This document shows, in pieces, positions 1 through 13,159 of a DNA stretch of 64,000 nucleotides. Source of the stretch: Blastomussa wellsi. Taxonomy: Eukaryota > Cnidaria > Anthozoa > Scleractinia > Plerogyridae. Both the position numbers and the translations under genes were made by a program. The notes under the pieces were generated by a model. The model searched no databases, was not told where the DNA came from, and worked only from the letters and a program-made list of their open reading frames with translations. Position 1 is the first letter of the stretch, and every line of letters begins with the position of its first letter. Location of the stretch: NCBI GenBank assembly GCA_947652115.1, contig OX393567.1, forward strand, positions 23,723,020 through 23,787,019. Reading direction: 5' to 3'.

Positions 1-864
1 GCCACACTCGAACCTGTTTCAGGTTGCCGAGAGACTGGGGAACAGTCAGGAGAAAGGCATCGACGGCACCTAAGGAAGATGGATACTTGGTTCGCTCTTT
101 CACTACATCCTCGTCCCCAAGGCCGCTTGTCCCTCTTAGCCGGCTGGGCCTGTGCACGAGGAACAAGTGGCTCTGGGGACACATGATTTGATTGACAAGA
201 ATCTAACAAAGGAAGACCAATCAAAGTCGTCGATTTCCAGCCAATCAAATTATGTGTCCCCAGAGCCTTGTGTACAGGCCCAGCCGGTTAATAGGGACAA
301 ACGGCTCTGGGGACGAGAATATCATTCACGCTACAGTTGACCTCTTCATCTTTGTAAGTTTCTTCAATATTTTTTTGTCACAATTTTAAATATTCATAAC
401 TTCCTTGATGCCTTCAATATTCGAACGAGTTTTAACGTTGCTATTACCGCGCATTTCCAAAGAATCGCGAAAATAAAAGGCTGTTAGTCACCATGAATGA
501 AATCACTTTTTGAAACGTATAAAAGTGCCTTACAATCAAACCGTGAAATAGTAGTTTACCCAGGAACAAAAACGCACAAAAGCCGCTAGTAATAAACTGA
601 TCTTGAGAAGAAACAAGGATGGCTTCCAATGAGGAAGATTGCGAAGGATTGTAACTAACAAAGTTGAAAAATTTAGGCTAGTGCTTCAAAAATCAGAAAC
701 ATTCTACCAGCAAACATTTAACGGAAAGTTGCAACATTTATAATTAGTACGAAACTAAATGGCATTATAGCATTTCCATTATGTGGGAGTTGGTTCCCTG
801 CCTCATGCTCTGACGTTCATGCAATTAATATTTAGCGAAACGCGAAAAATTGAAGTTGACGAAC
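1..864. other. Left edge: intron sequence, no exon seen
   Basis: After the first PLAT exon I find no continuation of PLAT on the minus strand in 1-864 apart from the foldback element at 105-335. It is presumably intron of the receptor gene. Confidence 0.5.
105..335. repeat. Foldback element, arms of about 90 bases
   Basis: Left arm from CTCGTCCCCAAGGCCGCTTG through GCCGGCTGGGCCTG to ACACATGATTTGATTG is repeated inverted in 235-330 with few changes; the left arm has a short insertion. No coding capacity, so a MITE-like hairpin. Confidence 0.75.
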
Positions 865-1048
865 CTGTCTTGAATGTTTTTCTCTTCGGATCTTTCAAAA
901 CTCTAGGCTCACTGTCACCAAGTCCACCAGTTACCACAATGGACACTTCAGCACTTGAACCCGCACCGCGAATAAATCCCGTATGGACCTGTATTTCGTA
1001 ACAGTAGGTATCCCGAGAATCGTTATCGGGTAGAGGAGTCACTCCCGT
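865..1048 (-). CDS. Polycystin-like exon 22: start of PLAT domain
   Basis: Starts after TTTTTCAG and encodes YCYEIQVHTGFIRGAG, AEVSIVVTGGLGDSEPRVL and KRKTFKTG, the first strands of a PLAT/LH2 domain, which in polycystins follows the first membrane helix on the cytoplasmic side. I end it at CAG|GTTCGT (865); the frame stays open to 803, so a later donor is possible. The rest of PLAT is not found to the left. Confidence 0.8.
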
Positions 1049-4000
1049 CTGAAAAATAATATCAAAAAATATTATGAAGATGTGTGTGACAGTCACATAA
1101 ACATAAAAATTAACTAGAAAAGTTAAAAAATTAAGTGTTTTGTGTTCCACTTCATTTCTTGCACTGGGAGTGGTTGATTGGTTGCTTGTTCGCATGTTGT
1201 TGTTTGGATTGTTTGCGCGTGTTTCTCTGTTTAGCTTGCTAGGCTAGGCTAGCAAAACATGCCCTTTCATTCACAACGTTGACAAAATATCGGGACCCAA
1301 GCGATCTATCAAAATGACTGATCATTTCACCTGTACCTCTGCCAATGCCATCTACTGCATAACTTGCACTCTTTGCAAAAAGTTGTACATCGGCGAAACA
1401 GGGAGACGACTTGGTGACCGATTCCGAGAACACCTTCGTGACTTAGAGAAAGACGACAAAAATGCATCGAAACCGATTGCGAGACACTTCAATCTCCCAA
1501 ATCATTCCAAGCAGCATATGGCAGTCTGCGGCCTTTCCCTTCATCAAGGAAACACGGAAAGCCGTAAAACTCTAGAACAAAAATTTACTTTTCAAATCGG
1601 CACTCTTAATCCTCACGGTATCAACGAACGCTTTTCATTCAACTAATTTATTCCGTTGTTTTCACGTTACCAGGCACCAGCCAATAGCGAAGCTCCATCT
1701 TTCTGTATATAAAAAACACACGACCCACAATTCCTTGATTCGCTCCGACGAAGGGCTAACGCTCGAAACGTCAGCAATTGAATCTCTTTACGGTGGCCAA
1801 TTGACATTATCAACCCAGTTGATAAAACCAAATTACATAGGTTATTCAAGGTTAGGTAAGATTTGGGTAAGGCAAGGAAAGGCAAGGCTGTGTTAGGTTA
1901 GGCTAGGCTTTGCTATGCTATAGTTATAGGTAACCGTTTGAGCAAAATCTATAAAAGACATGACAAAAAGGTAAGTTTGAGCACATGGGGATATCATTTC
2001 GGAAATTTATTTTCGTCCTCTCCATCAGGGGAGGATCAAGGGGGAGGGTGCCAGGGGTGCGCACCCCCTCCTGGGATGATATGTGGCTTTCTAATACAGG
2101 TGTATTCTGCTCACGTCACCCATCAGTTACGTCATTCCTTAGTGGCGCATCCCCTCCTGAGAAAAATTCTGGATCCGCCCCTGTTCACAACGAAGCTCTT
2201 TGCTCTACAAACCTCGTAATTAACTGAAATGCTAGCATTGCAGTGTTTTATCCAGTATAAAAAAATCTCGTCTCTTTTGTTTACCTTTAACGCATCATTT
2301 TTGTCTGCTCGCCTCGCAGGAATTAGACACAGGAAATAAATACCCAGAATCACGCACACTGCTATCAACGCATGCGGACTCTTCGCCAGGTCTTCAAAAC
2401 TTTTATCGTGTATGTTGATCTTGTTCGGTGGAACAAAGAAATTGCTTCCAAATGTTGTCAAGTGTGATGTTAAACATTCGGTGAACTCATTACTTGATTT
2501 AGGCCCCACCTGTAAAAAAATTAAAACATCCATTAAGATGGTTGCGGAAGGGAAACTTTATGGCTCAACCTCAATGTAAGATCCAACGAAACTCACCAGT
2601 GATAAGCCAGTGACAATATTGGCCATTGTGGGGCGATAAACTGACCCACTACATGAAAGATCACGATGTTGGTCATTTGACCAAGTTTGATGATTTTAGT
2701 TCGAAGATCGAAGGGACCTCTGCTCGCAAGGAAATGATTTTGGGGAATGTTGTTTCGAAATTAGAGACGTTTGTATAAATTTTGAATGTTTTTATAAATG
2801 TTTCAAAGTGCATAACTTGGTCTATGTCCAACCATGTAACCAAAAAGCGCCAAACCTCGTCAAACCACCAATCTCAACGAGACCTTTCATGTGCTGGGGT
2901 CAGCTTATCGATTGGTTAAAATCTGAACTTCGTCCCAGTTCCCTGCGTAACTCCGGAATGGCCATTAGAGCTGAGAAGGAAAATAATATATCCAAAACGA
3001 AGTCAAATGTCCAGTCATGGTCACAAGATCTTACACCAATGTAAACCCAAAATTATTAAAAACATTTGGAGCACAAAACATATTTTACAGCTAAGTTGCC
3101 TTCTCTGTGCCACTTCGACTTGGGTTGTAACTACGGGCCCTAGTCAGCCACGCCTTTGTTATTGTTTATATGTTTCAGTATTATATTTTACACAGAGCGT
3201 TTCGAAACGAAAGAGTGAGTAAAAGCAATTTACAAATCATCAACTAGAGGACATTGCCTTGATCAAGAAAATATGAACTCTTGCCTTGCGTATCATAAAC
3301 GTTTCATAGTTTGGAGTGTTCACATGATATCGACGCGACTTTCTTTCCGGTGCGAGATGGAAAGTCGTACCGTCTTTACATGAGCCGTTTTTATCGGTGT
3401 GTGAGTTTAAATTGCCATAAACTCCGCCTAAGAAAAGGAATATGAAACGAACAGTCATGCCGTATTTACATAAACCTACAATTCCCGCCACAAGTAGATG
3501 GGACACTTGAAGTGGGTGTCGTTTACCCCATTCCCCCAATGTTGGATAATGCTGCATTTTTTGAACAAGATAACCAAAAAATAACGGATTTTCAACATTA
3601 TATGTGGGGAGAGGGGGCCAACTTGTATAGTGTCCCAACAGACTTGTCGGGGATTGTAGGTTGACCTCGCGCCGGTATGAGTCGCTCTGGTACGACATTT
3701 TTTGGTGGTTTAATTGCCGGTTTGCAACCAATCCCAAGAGACTCAAATGACAATGAGCGTGGAGGCCATGTTGGATGACCAAACAAAAGACGCCGATCAA
3801 AAATCTTTTGTTTCTGTCATTCAACATGGCGTCGATGACGTCACTTGCAAACCAAGAGAGGGAAACGGGAATGACCTCGCATCCGTATCAAAGTCGCCTC
3901 GATAACATGTTATCACACCTAATTTACGAATACTACCTTGACACCTGCAGTTGACCATACTTCATTTTGCTTGTCATAATAGATGCAACTGACGCTGTAT

Positions 4001-7000
4001 ACGGAAAAGTTATACGACAATTCTGCAAGTTCTTCCTCCTCCGCCAACGAAGAGTTTGGCTTCTTGTATTGCACTTTGGTAAAGTATTTTCCGGCTGCAG
4101 ACCAGTTAAGAGCATCATTAGACAAAAATAGTCGATATGAATAGGAAGGACTAGTGGAATTCGTCGAGTTTGTACCATTCGACGAAACCGGTTTAGCCGG
4201 AATTGTCACGTTATAGTCATAGTCTTCCTGGGATGGCTTCGGCGCGGTTCCCTTTTTGACAAACAGCTTCACGTCGACGGGACGTTCCGTTCTAACACCG
4301 ATAATCAAAGCAGACGAGTTGTCTTGTACATCAAACTCGTGCTCGTTGTATTTGGATGAAGAAAGCTTGCCTGAAGAACTAGGTTCATCGAATTTTGAGT
4401 CAGATCTTGGGACCATGATGCTAATTTCGTTTCCTTTCTCCAGACCCTCGACATTGATCTTGCCACTGTTGGTATTGGCGTTTGACTCGTGAAATGATAA
4501 GCTCACTAGCTTGCTGTTATTCACGTTACCAGGATAAAAATTTATCGACGAGACGAGGTGCTAGTAACCAAAAAGAAAAACCATTATTAAATGCTATCAA
4601 CTTAAATCTCCTTTCTTGTGTGCTAATACAGCAGTCTATTCAACAAGTGCGCATCCACGGACATAAGTACCCGTCCGTCTAGAAACCTATAAAAAGAGCC
4701 CTTTCTTACCCTTGTAATTTTTGCTACCATGGGTGATTTCGGTGAACAGCTCGAAACAGCCATGGATTCTTTTTTGGAGAAGTTTTCAGTAACGTGTCGA
4801 AAGTAATTTGCTTTGGTTTTCCATTACTACGCTCAGGGAACGAGGTTGAGTGATTCGTTTAAAAAAAAACTCGCGTCACTCTTTCAACCAATCAGGAGTA
4901 CAACCAAAACCAATCGCGTCTGGCTCGCGCATGTTTTCCCGCGGTTCGTGCCGAGTATTGATTGGTGCACTGGATTGTCTGGATCTGGTTGACGACACTC
5001 ATTATTGAAAATGACTCTTCTTTGTTCTGGTGAGGAATTTCTCAGGGTGGACAAAAATATACAACCAACTAGAACGCCCTAAAATGATCATCCGCAGAAA
5101 GATTGCCCACTGATTAAATAATTGGCACTGCTGGACTAAAAGATTCATACCCTAAACAGACTTATTAAGAGATCTATATTCTAATCTCTCTGATTATTTG
5201 CTGTACAGCCTTCGAAGCGTTTGTTTTCATCACAGGCGGCCTAAGCTCATGCTGTGAGTCAGGATCACATTGCGTAATAGCTATTACGGCAAAAATATAA
5301 GAGTTTGTATGGGAAAATTTTACAACACGTTTTAGCAAACCGAAATATTGCCTTACTTTCACTGTGTTTTTCTTCTTGTTTGAACGCCTACTTTGCCGAT
5401 TCTTGGCCATTTAGGCGAGTTATCGCTTTCTTGGTTCTCCACTACAAAGAAAGAACAAGGCTGCACACTCCAGTTCGGAATCCAGGCTTGTCGAGCGAAG
5501 CGAAAAATCCCAGCTTAAAATGTTCGAAAGGCCTCAAATCCATTGCGAGTTCCAAGAAAAGATGTAGTTTCGTTTTGACTCAACAGCAACGCAGTCCGGC
5601 CGCTTGACGTCGATGCCTGGGCCCGGACTGCGTTACTGTTAAGTTAAAATAAAACTAGAACATCTTTTCTTGGAACTCACGACGGATTTGAGGCCTTTCG
5701 AACATTTTAAGCTGGGACCCGGATTTTTCGCTTCGCTCGTCAAGGATTCCAAACTGGAGTGTACAGCCTTGTTCTTTTTTTTGAAGTGGAGAACCTAGAA
5801 AGCGATAACTCGCCTAAATGGTCAAGAATAGGCAAAATAAGCGTTCAAACAAGAAGAAAAATCATAGTGAAAGTAAGGTAAGGAAAGTTTATTTAAGATT
5901 TGGTAGTATTTCGGTTTGCAAAAACGTGTTGTAAAATTTTCCCATACACAGCACGAGCTTGGGCTGCCTGTGGTTTTCATCTTTCATGCGTATAACTTGT
6001 CGCAAAATTTCAACACATACGCAAACATAGATGGGCAAAATACAATACCTTTACATCAAGAGTTTTGCTGCCAAAGGCTTTCAAGTCCGGAATTGCCACC
6101 TCACTATTCTCAATTTTTAATTTAAATGCGGTCTTATTGGCGACGTCCTCAACTCTTGCCCTTGAAACTCCCATACTGATAGACGACGTTTTAATTTCCG
6201 TTGGCTCTTCACCGGGAACCTTATCAGCCACTATAGCATCTGATAATGTATCCACTGTTGTTAACATTTTCTGAGTTGTGTTCTTCGCACCCTCCGCAGA
6301 CGACTAGAACATGCAAATTAAAAGCGTTGGCTGGTTAGAACAGATCAAGTCGGCCACCGGCCAAATGACCTACACTGACCTAAGCTTATCCCGGGTTTCT
6401 GTAGCATTCATTATCAATAAAGGGCAAAATTACTGAGCGCTGATTGGTTGAGAGAGAGGGCTAAACAGGCTTCCCAGATAAAAATAGACTGCGCGCGTGA
6501 TTTTCCTTCGTATAAATTTTGCCCTTTATTGATAAACAAGTAATCCCATGAGACCTCGTACTATTAAGGATTAATTGCACTTGAGTTTTCAAAATTTTCC
6601 AAATTGCCCTCGTCGCTTCGCGACTCGGGCAATTTTGGAAAATTTTGAAAACTCTCGTGCAATTAATCCTTAATAGTACTTGGCCTCATGTGATTACCTA
6701 TACTAAGCGTACGGGGCGGGGGAGCCACTCGGTCCGGAGTATGGTGCACTAACCACTCGGCCACCAGAAGGCGGGAGCTCCGGTTTCCAGCGACATTAGG
6801 GGCCTTGCGAAACCACGACGGCGACGTCAACAGGAAGTCACCAAACAAGAGATAAAATGAGCAGGTAGCCTGCGAACACAGACGGATTTCCGGCTTTTGT
6901 TTCGCCGGAAATCCGTCTGTGTTCGCAGGCTAATAAGCAGGACAATAGTCCTGCATGTGCGTTATAAACCTTTGTACATTTCTTAGTCGTCCCCTGCAAA

Positions 7001-10000
7001 ACAATAAGGTGAAGCTTGGAAGCACGTGAACCGCAACGGCGAGTTTTTCATGTCGGCTAGTTTGAATTAAATAGTGGGAGGCGCAGTGGCCTAATGGTTA
7101 GTGCGCTGGACTCTGGATCGGACGGTCCGGGTTCGAGTCCTGGCCGGGCCACTGCGTTGTGTTCTTGGGCAAGACACTTTACTCTCACAGTGCCTCTCTT
7201 CACCCAGGTGTATAAATGGGTACCGGCGAATTTACTGCTGGGGTTAACCCTGCGATGGACTAGCATCCCATCCAGGGGGGAGTAGAAATACTCTCTGTCG
7301 CTTCATGCTACAGAAACCTGGATAAGCTCCGGCCTGATGGGTCACTAGGCCCGACTGCAGACTTACCTTACCTTTAGTTTGAATTAAATAAGGGCTTAAA
7401 AATCCAAGTAGAAATTAGCGCTGATATTAGCGCTGACACTGATAAAATTTGGATAGTTGCGAAGTTCTTACGTGTAATTTAAATGAACTTTTTTGCAGAC
7501 GTTGTCTTCGGCGTCGCAGTCTTGATTTCGTAAGGTCCCTATTTTGTCCCGTGTTCAGGATGCAAACAGTTATCTGTCAGCAGCTCGAGGAACTCTGTGA
7601 TTAGCCCACGTGCTCATCACGTGCTCAGAATGGATACCAACAAACACAAATCAATGAGAATGAAAAAGCAGCCTTCAGTTGGCGGACCGAGTGACATGGC
7701 AAAAGAAAATTTCTGGCCCTATATCGATACTTCTGGAAGTGTGGCAATAAATAATGGTAATAGGACTGAGTGGAGTCCAATTCGGTCTGTAATCATTCGA
7801 GTGATTAACAAAATCGGACGAATGCGAAGCGTAAGTCCGATTTGTTAATCACAAGTGAGATTACAGACAGAATTGGACGACACGATGTCCTGTTATCAAT
7901 TAATCATAACCATTACGATTTCCGAAAACCAAAACGTTTTCCTTGCAAAAAAGCTTTTAATGGCAATTCTTAAAATATGATAATTACTAATTTCCCAAAA
8001 ATATACAGAGAATAGCTTGATTCATTTTGGAAAAGCACCAGCTGTGAAGGGTAAGTTTTTGTTGCTATAGTGATTATAAGTGATAGTGATAGCTGACAGG
8101 AATTAAAAGAATTGGCTGTCCGATTACAGGTGTCCGATTACAGCCAACTATCCGATTACATTGTTTATGCACCAATGAGGAAATTGTAATGGTTATGATA
8201 AGTCACGAAATTCACGTATCCTTCAATTTTTTTTATGAGGCCCTCTCTTCCTGGGAGACATTTTTCCCAAACTATTCAATGTCAAAATACTTCTTCAATT
8301 GGTCATCTGTTCCATTCTGCCATGAGTCTATCAGGGTCAACAAGTAGGTAACGACTTGCTTATCCCACCCCTATCCCTACCTCCTCACCCCTATTACATA
8401 CAGTGGAATTCCGATTTCTCGAACCCTCGGTTTCCCGAACCTCCCGATAACTCGAACCAAACCTTGTTTCCCTTGGATTTGCTTCACTGAAGCTCTATAA
8501 TTTCACACCCGATTTCTCGAACCCTCGGTTTCCCGAACCTCCCGATAACTCGAACCAAACCTTGTTTCCCTTGGATTTGCTTCACTCAAGCTCTATAATT
8601 TCACACCTGATTTCTCGAACCCTCGATTTCTCGACAATCCCGATAACTCGAACCAATTTTGGCTCCTGTGGAACAAATTGACCCTCGATAACTCGAACCT
8701 GCGAAGCCACTTAGTGTTGATGTCAATTACATTCATTTTTTTTCACGCTACATGAGTTTTGTTATGTTCCGTTTCGGTCAAGATCTACTGCACATTTAAA
8801 AAAGGATGCATTTTTGTTAAAATTTGAACACTCATAATCAAACAATACCTGGCCAATTAAGCGTAATTTGATGCCACCTTCTCGAACTCCCGATTTCTCG
8901 AACCAATTTGCGTTTCCTCTTGAGTATCGAGAAATCGGGATTCCACTGTAGTGCATAGTGCGCCCTTCTGCTTACCTAAAAAGACAGATATTCGCTGGCA
9001 TTGTGTAAAATTGCTACATATTATGCCAACGTGTTCTCCGTTCTCACTTACCTGTCCAGCTGTTTGTGAAACGTCCGCTGATCTAATGAGATTAACTGCG
9101 CCGCCGAACACAGCCTCAGAAGCTTCTTGTATCTGCCCACTGGACGCTTTGTCTTTGCCAGTGGCTTGCGCTAAGATTGCTTCACTGGCCTCCGCCATTG
9201 TATTTGAAACCCGGTTCTAGTGAAAATAAAACAACACCAACAGCATTTTATTTGAATTAGTAGACATTCATTCCGGTCAGTTAGACTTGAAGGGACTTGA
9301 CGTATCGCTGCCCCATGAACGAAATGCCAGTCCATCGCGTGGTAATATCCAGTCCGTTGGTATCCATTTATACCGCCGTTGAGTGTCCTACAGAAAACAC
9401 AACAAGGGCCTCCTCGTATGAGCCCAGTTGAGCGGGCTGGCCCGGTTACCGAGATCTCACCTCATTTCTATTTCCTTTGTACTAATTTTGATGGGTCCAG
9501 TTGAGAAGGCGGGCCAGCCCGGTTAGCGAGATTTCGACCTCTATACGAAAGAGTGATGAGTTTTTGTTCCAAGGTGGTTTTATATGAGGCATTTTTTGTT
9601 AAATGATAGTATGTTCTAAACTTAAGTCTTGTTAGAATGATATGTCAGAAAAAGACAAATTTGGCAGGTTTTTCAGTGTTGCCGTGAGTTCGGTAAGAAC
9701 CCGGCGAAAATGCAGCGCATGCGTAGTTAGTCAAAAAATTGAGACTGAACTCTTTAGGTCAGTCTTTCCAAAATACGCGTATTTCTCGAAAACCACTCGT
9801 TAGAATTTCACCAAATTTGGCAGGGAAATATTTCAGGAAACAAAAAAGAAAGTTGTTGCAAAAATTCTGAAATTTGACAGAGGAAATTTTAAATAATGAA
9901 GTTATCTTTCAAGGCCGGATAGCTAAAAATTGGTCTGTTAAAATAACATTAGAATAGTGACCGCATGTGAGTATTGTGACAAGTTTGTTTCAGGCAAATG

Positions 10001-13000
10001 ATAGAGAAAATCTAACGACTGAAGTTTCCGCAAATATACAAAACCCGATTTTAAATTGATGTTTATATCCAGTCACGTAACTGTGGCAACAGCGCACACG
10101 TCAGCGTAACTAGCAAAATTCGAAAGTCTATCCATTTAACTTATCTCCTGACACTTTTGGGGAACTAGAGTTCAACGGTTCAAGAAAAGTATTTCAGGTC
10201 AAAGACCCTAGGAAGGGTTTTCCAAAAATTATCTCTTGATGACAAGTTATTCGGTCTCGAGTAAAGTGGTGCATGACGTCACTAAGTTGCTATGATAACT
10301 CCGATATCGATAAAACGTACTTTATCTGAAACTTTGATTTTTCTGTAGCACACTTGGAGCAATCGATTTTCTGTCGGATACTCTATGGCGGTACTCTAGC
10401 TGCTCAAAGTTGAAAAGTCTCGTCACTCAAAAATCCGATCGAGCATCCAAACGTTGTATACATTACTTAATTTCGGACAAAAATAGTGTCCAAAAATAAA
10501 ACCGTCGAAATTTTTAAGCGTCCGAAATTTTTACAGTATAGTATAAAACTTTAAAAGTACTTTCTGGGCGATGGTATCACATATCATTAAGCCACATTAA
10601 GCTTCAAAGTCCTTAGTTCCCTTTCTGGACCGAATTCTATAGTTGAGACACTGCTTGAGCCAAAAGCTTGATTGAGTTTGTGTTATTTTCTCGTTGGTGT
10701 ATCCGGCTGTAAAACCTTGAAGGTACAGTAAAACTATCATTTTCACAGATTTTATTTCAGTCTAATTCATGTTTTTTAGTCCTAAATTTACTTTAGGCAT
10801 GTTTCAGCGCAGTGTCCGAAATTTTTGTCCGAAAACTGTCCGAAATGAGGGAAAAAGTGTCCGAAAATTAAACGTCCGAAATTTTTCCGAAATTTTTTGC
10901 AAGTAATGTATGCGTACTTACCACCATATTTTCCGTATTCTCCTCAGGATTGCTTACAACCGTAGTGAGAGTGCCGGTCAATTGCGTCACATCCGATAAA
11001 CTCGTTTCTTTGGACACTGTTTGTGTTTTCAACAAAGCGATGACAAGTGTTTCTCGCAACTGTTAAGGTAATAAATATTTGAGAAGGTTTTATTGGTGAA
11101 TTTTTATAACTGAATTAAGATGAAAGGTAACGAATGGATAACATAAAAGAGAATTGAATAAATGTCACCAAATAGGTCTCTTTTCCGTTTAGGGTTGCGT
11201 TTAGGGTTGTAGCGGTGTAATCATTTTTATTTACATCCACACGGTCGGTTAGCCTGCGAACACAGACGGATTTCCAGCTTTTCTTTCACGCCGCCGGTAA
11301 ATTTACCGGCGGCGTACCGGCGGCGTGAACAAACAAAAGCCGGAAATCCGTCTGTGTTCGCAGGCCACAAGGTCGGTGGGCTAAAACATGAACTTGCTGT
11401 TAATTAAATATGAGACAATTGCGCTAAACCTAAGAAAAATACAACGAAAGACGGTTTACTTCTCGGCTTTTCTGTAGGTCCTCTTCGCTTTTCTTTTCGT
11501 CTGCACTATTTTCGCCAGCAGTCGGGGTGCTCTTTTCGTTCAGTACCGAGGCGACACTTTGCACAAACAACGCGGTCTCTCTTGCATTTCCAGAATTTAC
11601 GAAATTTTTTAATTGTTTTTCAGCGTTTTCTTTAATGTCTTCAATTTTGGTGTCTTCTTTTTCCACCTAAAAGGAACGATAAGAACAAAAATCACGCAAA
11701 CTGTACTAGACATTTTTAGGCTTGCTTTCCATTTGTACGCAGAACTTAAACCAGTTATTCCGGTGAAAAATAAAATGGATCAAATGAAATGTCTTCAGAG
11801 GTATTCCTCTTTTCTGGTTTCTTTTTTTGCCGGAAAGCTCAGAATGTAGCACTGCTAATCCCTATACTCTAGAGTCCAATGGTTACCTTTATTGGCGAAA
11901 CCAACTCAACCTCCGTTGAAGCTTCCAAGTTGTCAGAAACTTTCGCGTAGAGTGTTATCATAAATTTATTTTCCTTCAAGCCACTAGGCAAAGTAACGTC
12001 TTTGCGGGAAGCCTCTAATCCGCGGCCTAACGTTATTTTTCTTTCGGCATTTATTGAGTAAAAGAATTCATAATGTAAAGGTGTCTCCAAATCTTGGAAT
12101 CCTGTGCAACTTAAACTAAACATGGGCTTCATAGGACTGCCTTTCCGTGGGTGAGCTGTGCAGTTTCCTTTTTTAGGGGGCTCGTTTACTTTAACTCTTC
12201 GTTTGGATCTGCCTTCATTTCCACTTGTCGATCCGAACAAAGCAATGTCATAAACCGCACCACCTACAAAAAAACAAGAGAGCATACTCTTAAAACTGAG
12301 GCGAAACATTCTTATAACAATTTCGATGACACAACTCGATGACACATGAAACTTTTGTTGTGAATGGGAAGCACTTCCATAAACATGAACATGAACATGA
12401 CCTGGAGCAACACTACAGCTCAGATCGAGCTGGGTCAGTGTGACATCCGTGTTTGGGTTTCGTTCGTTACGTTAGATGTGTACGTTGCGTGACTTTACCT
12501 TCGAGACTGTTGGGTTTGATCACCAGGCTGTCCGAGGTCAGAGGCGTGCTGACTAACGAGCCAAGTTCTTCTTTTGTCGTGCAATTCTCTGCATTAATAT
12601 CGTTGGTGCTGCATTTGTATAATTCCCATCTGTAATTAATCCTTCTGTTTGTACCAGAGTCTCCTTTGCCTCGCAATGTTAATTTGCTGTTTGGGTTAAT
12701 TTTTTCTGACGCTTCACATTGCTCACATCTGAAAAATAAATAAGATTGATTTCAACTATTTAAACAGAGCAACTCATCAGCACGAAGGGCAGTGTTATTA
12801 AAGGGGCCCTGTGAAACATCGAATATGAATTTAGACTTTGAACACAAGTCTTATTCTAAGCGACATAAATACATGAGAGAATGTTTTATTATTATTATTA
12901 CTATTAAATATTGAAGGATGTAAATTGTTGCTTTTTAGTCCAATGTATTTGTCGTTTATTATAAAGATTTTTAGTTATTTGCTGTAAATAGAATTGTAAA

Positions 13001-13104
13001 TAATTGAATAAAGTGATATTATTATTATATAGTAATAATAATAATTATTATTATTATCATGATCATTATCATCATCATTATCATTATCATTATCATTATC
13101 AGTA

Positions 13105-13159
<55 letters not shown>

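Noticed and set aside
3240..3827. 195-codon minus-strand frame between receptor exons 20 and 21.
   Set aside because: No domain pattern, no matching splice sites or phase, and the frame reads like intron sequence.
5174..5607. Frames on both strands rich in Lys/Arg or Ser.
   Set aside because: They lie inside the large foldback repeat and are by-products of it.
7076..7160. tRNA-like segment with good A and B boxes.
   Set aside because: Followed by a SINE body and repeated at three other sites; not an independent tRNA gene.
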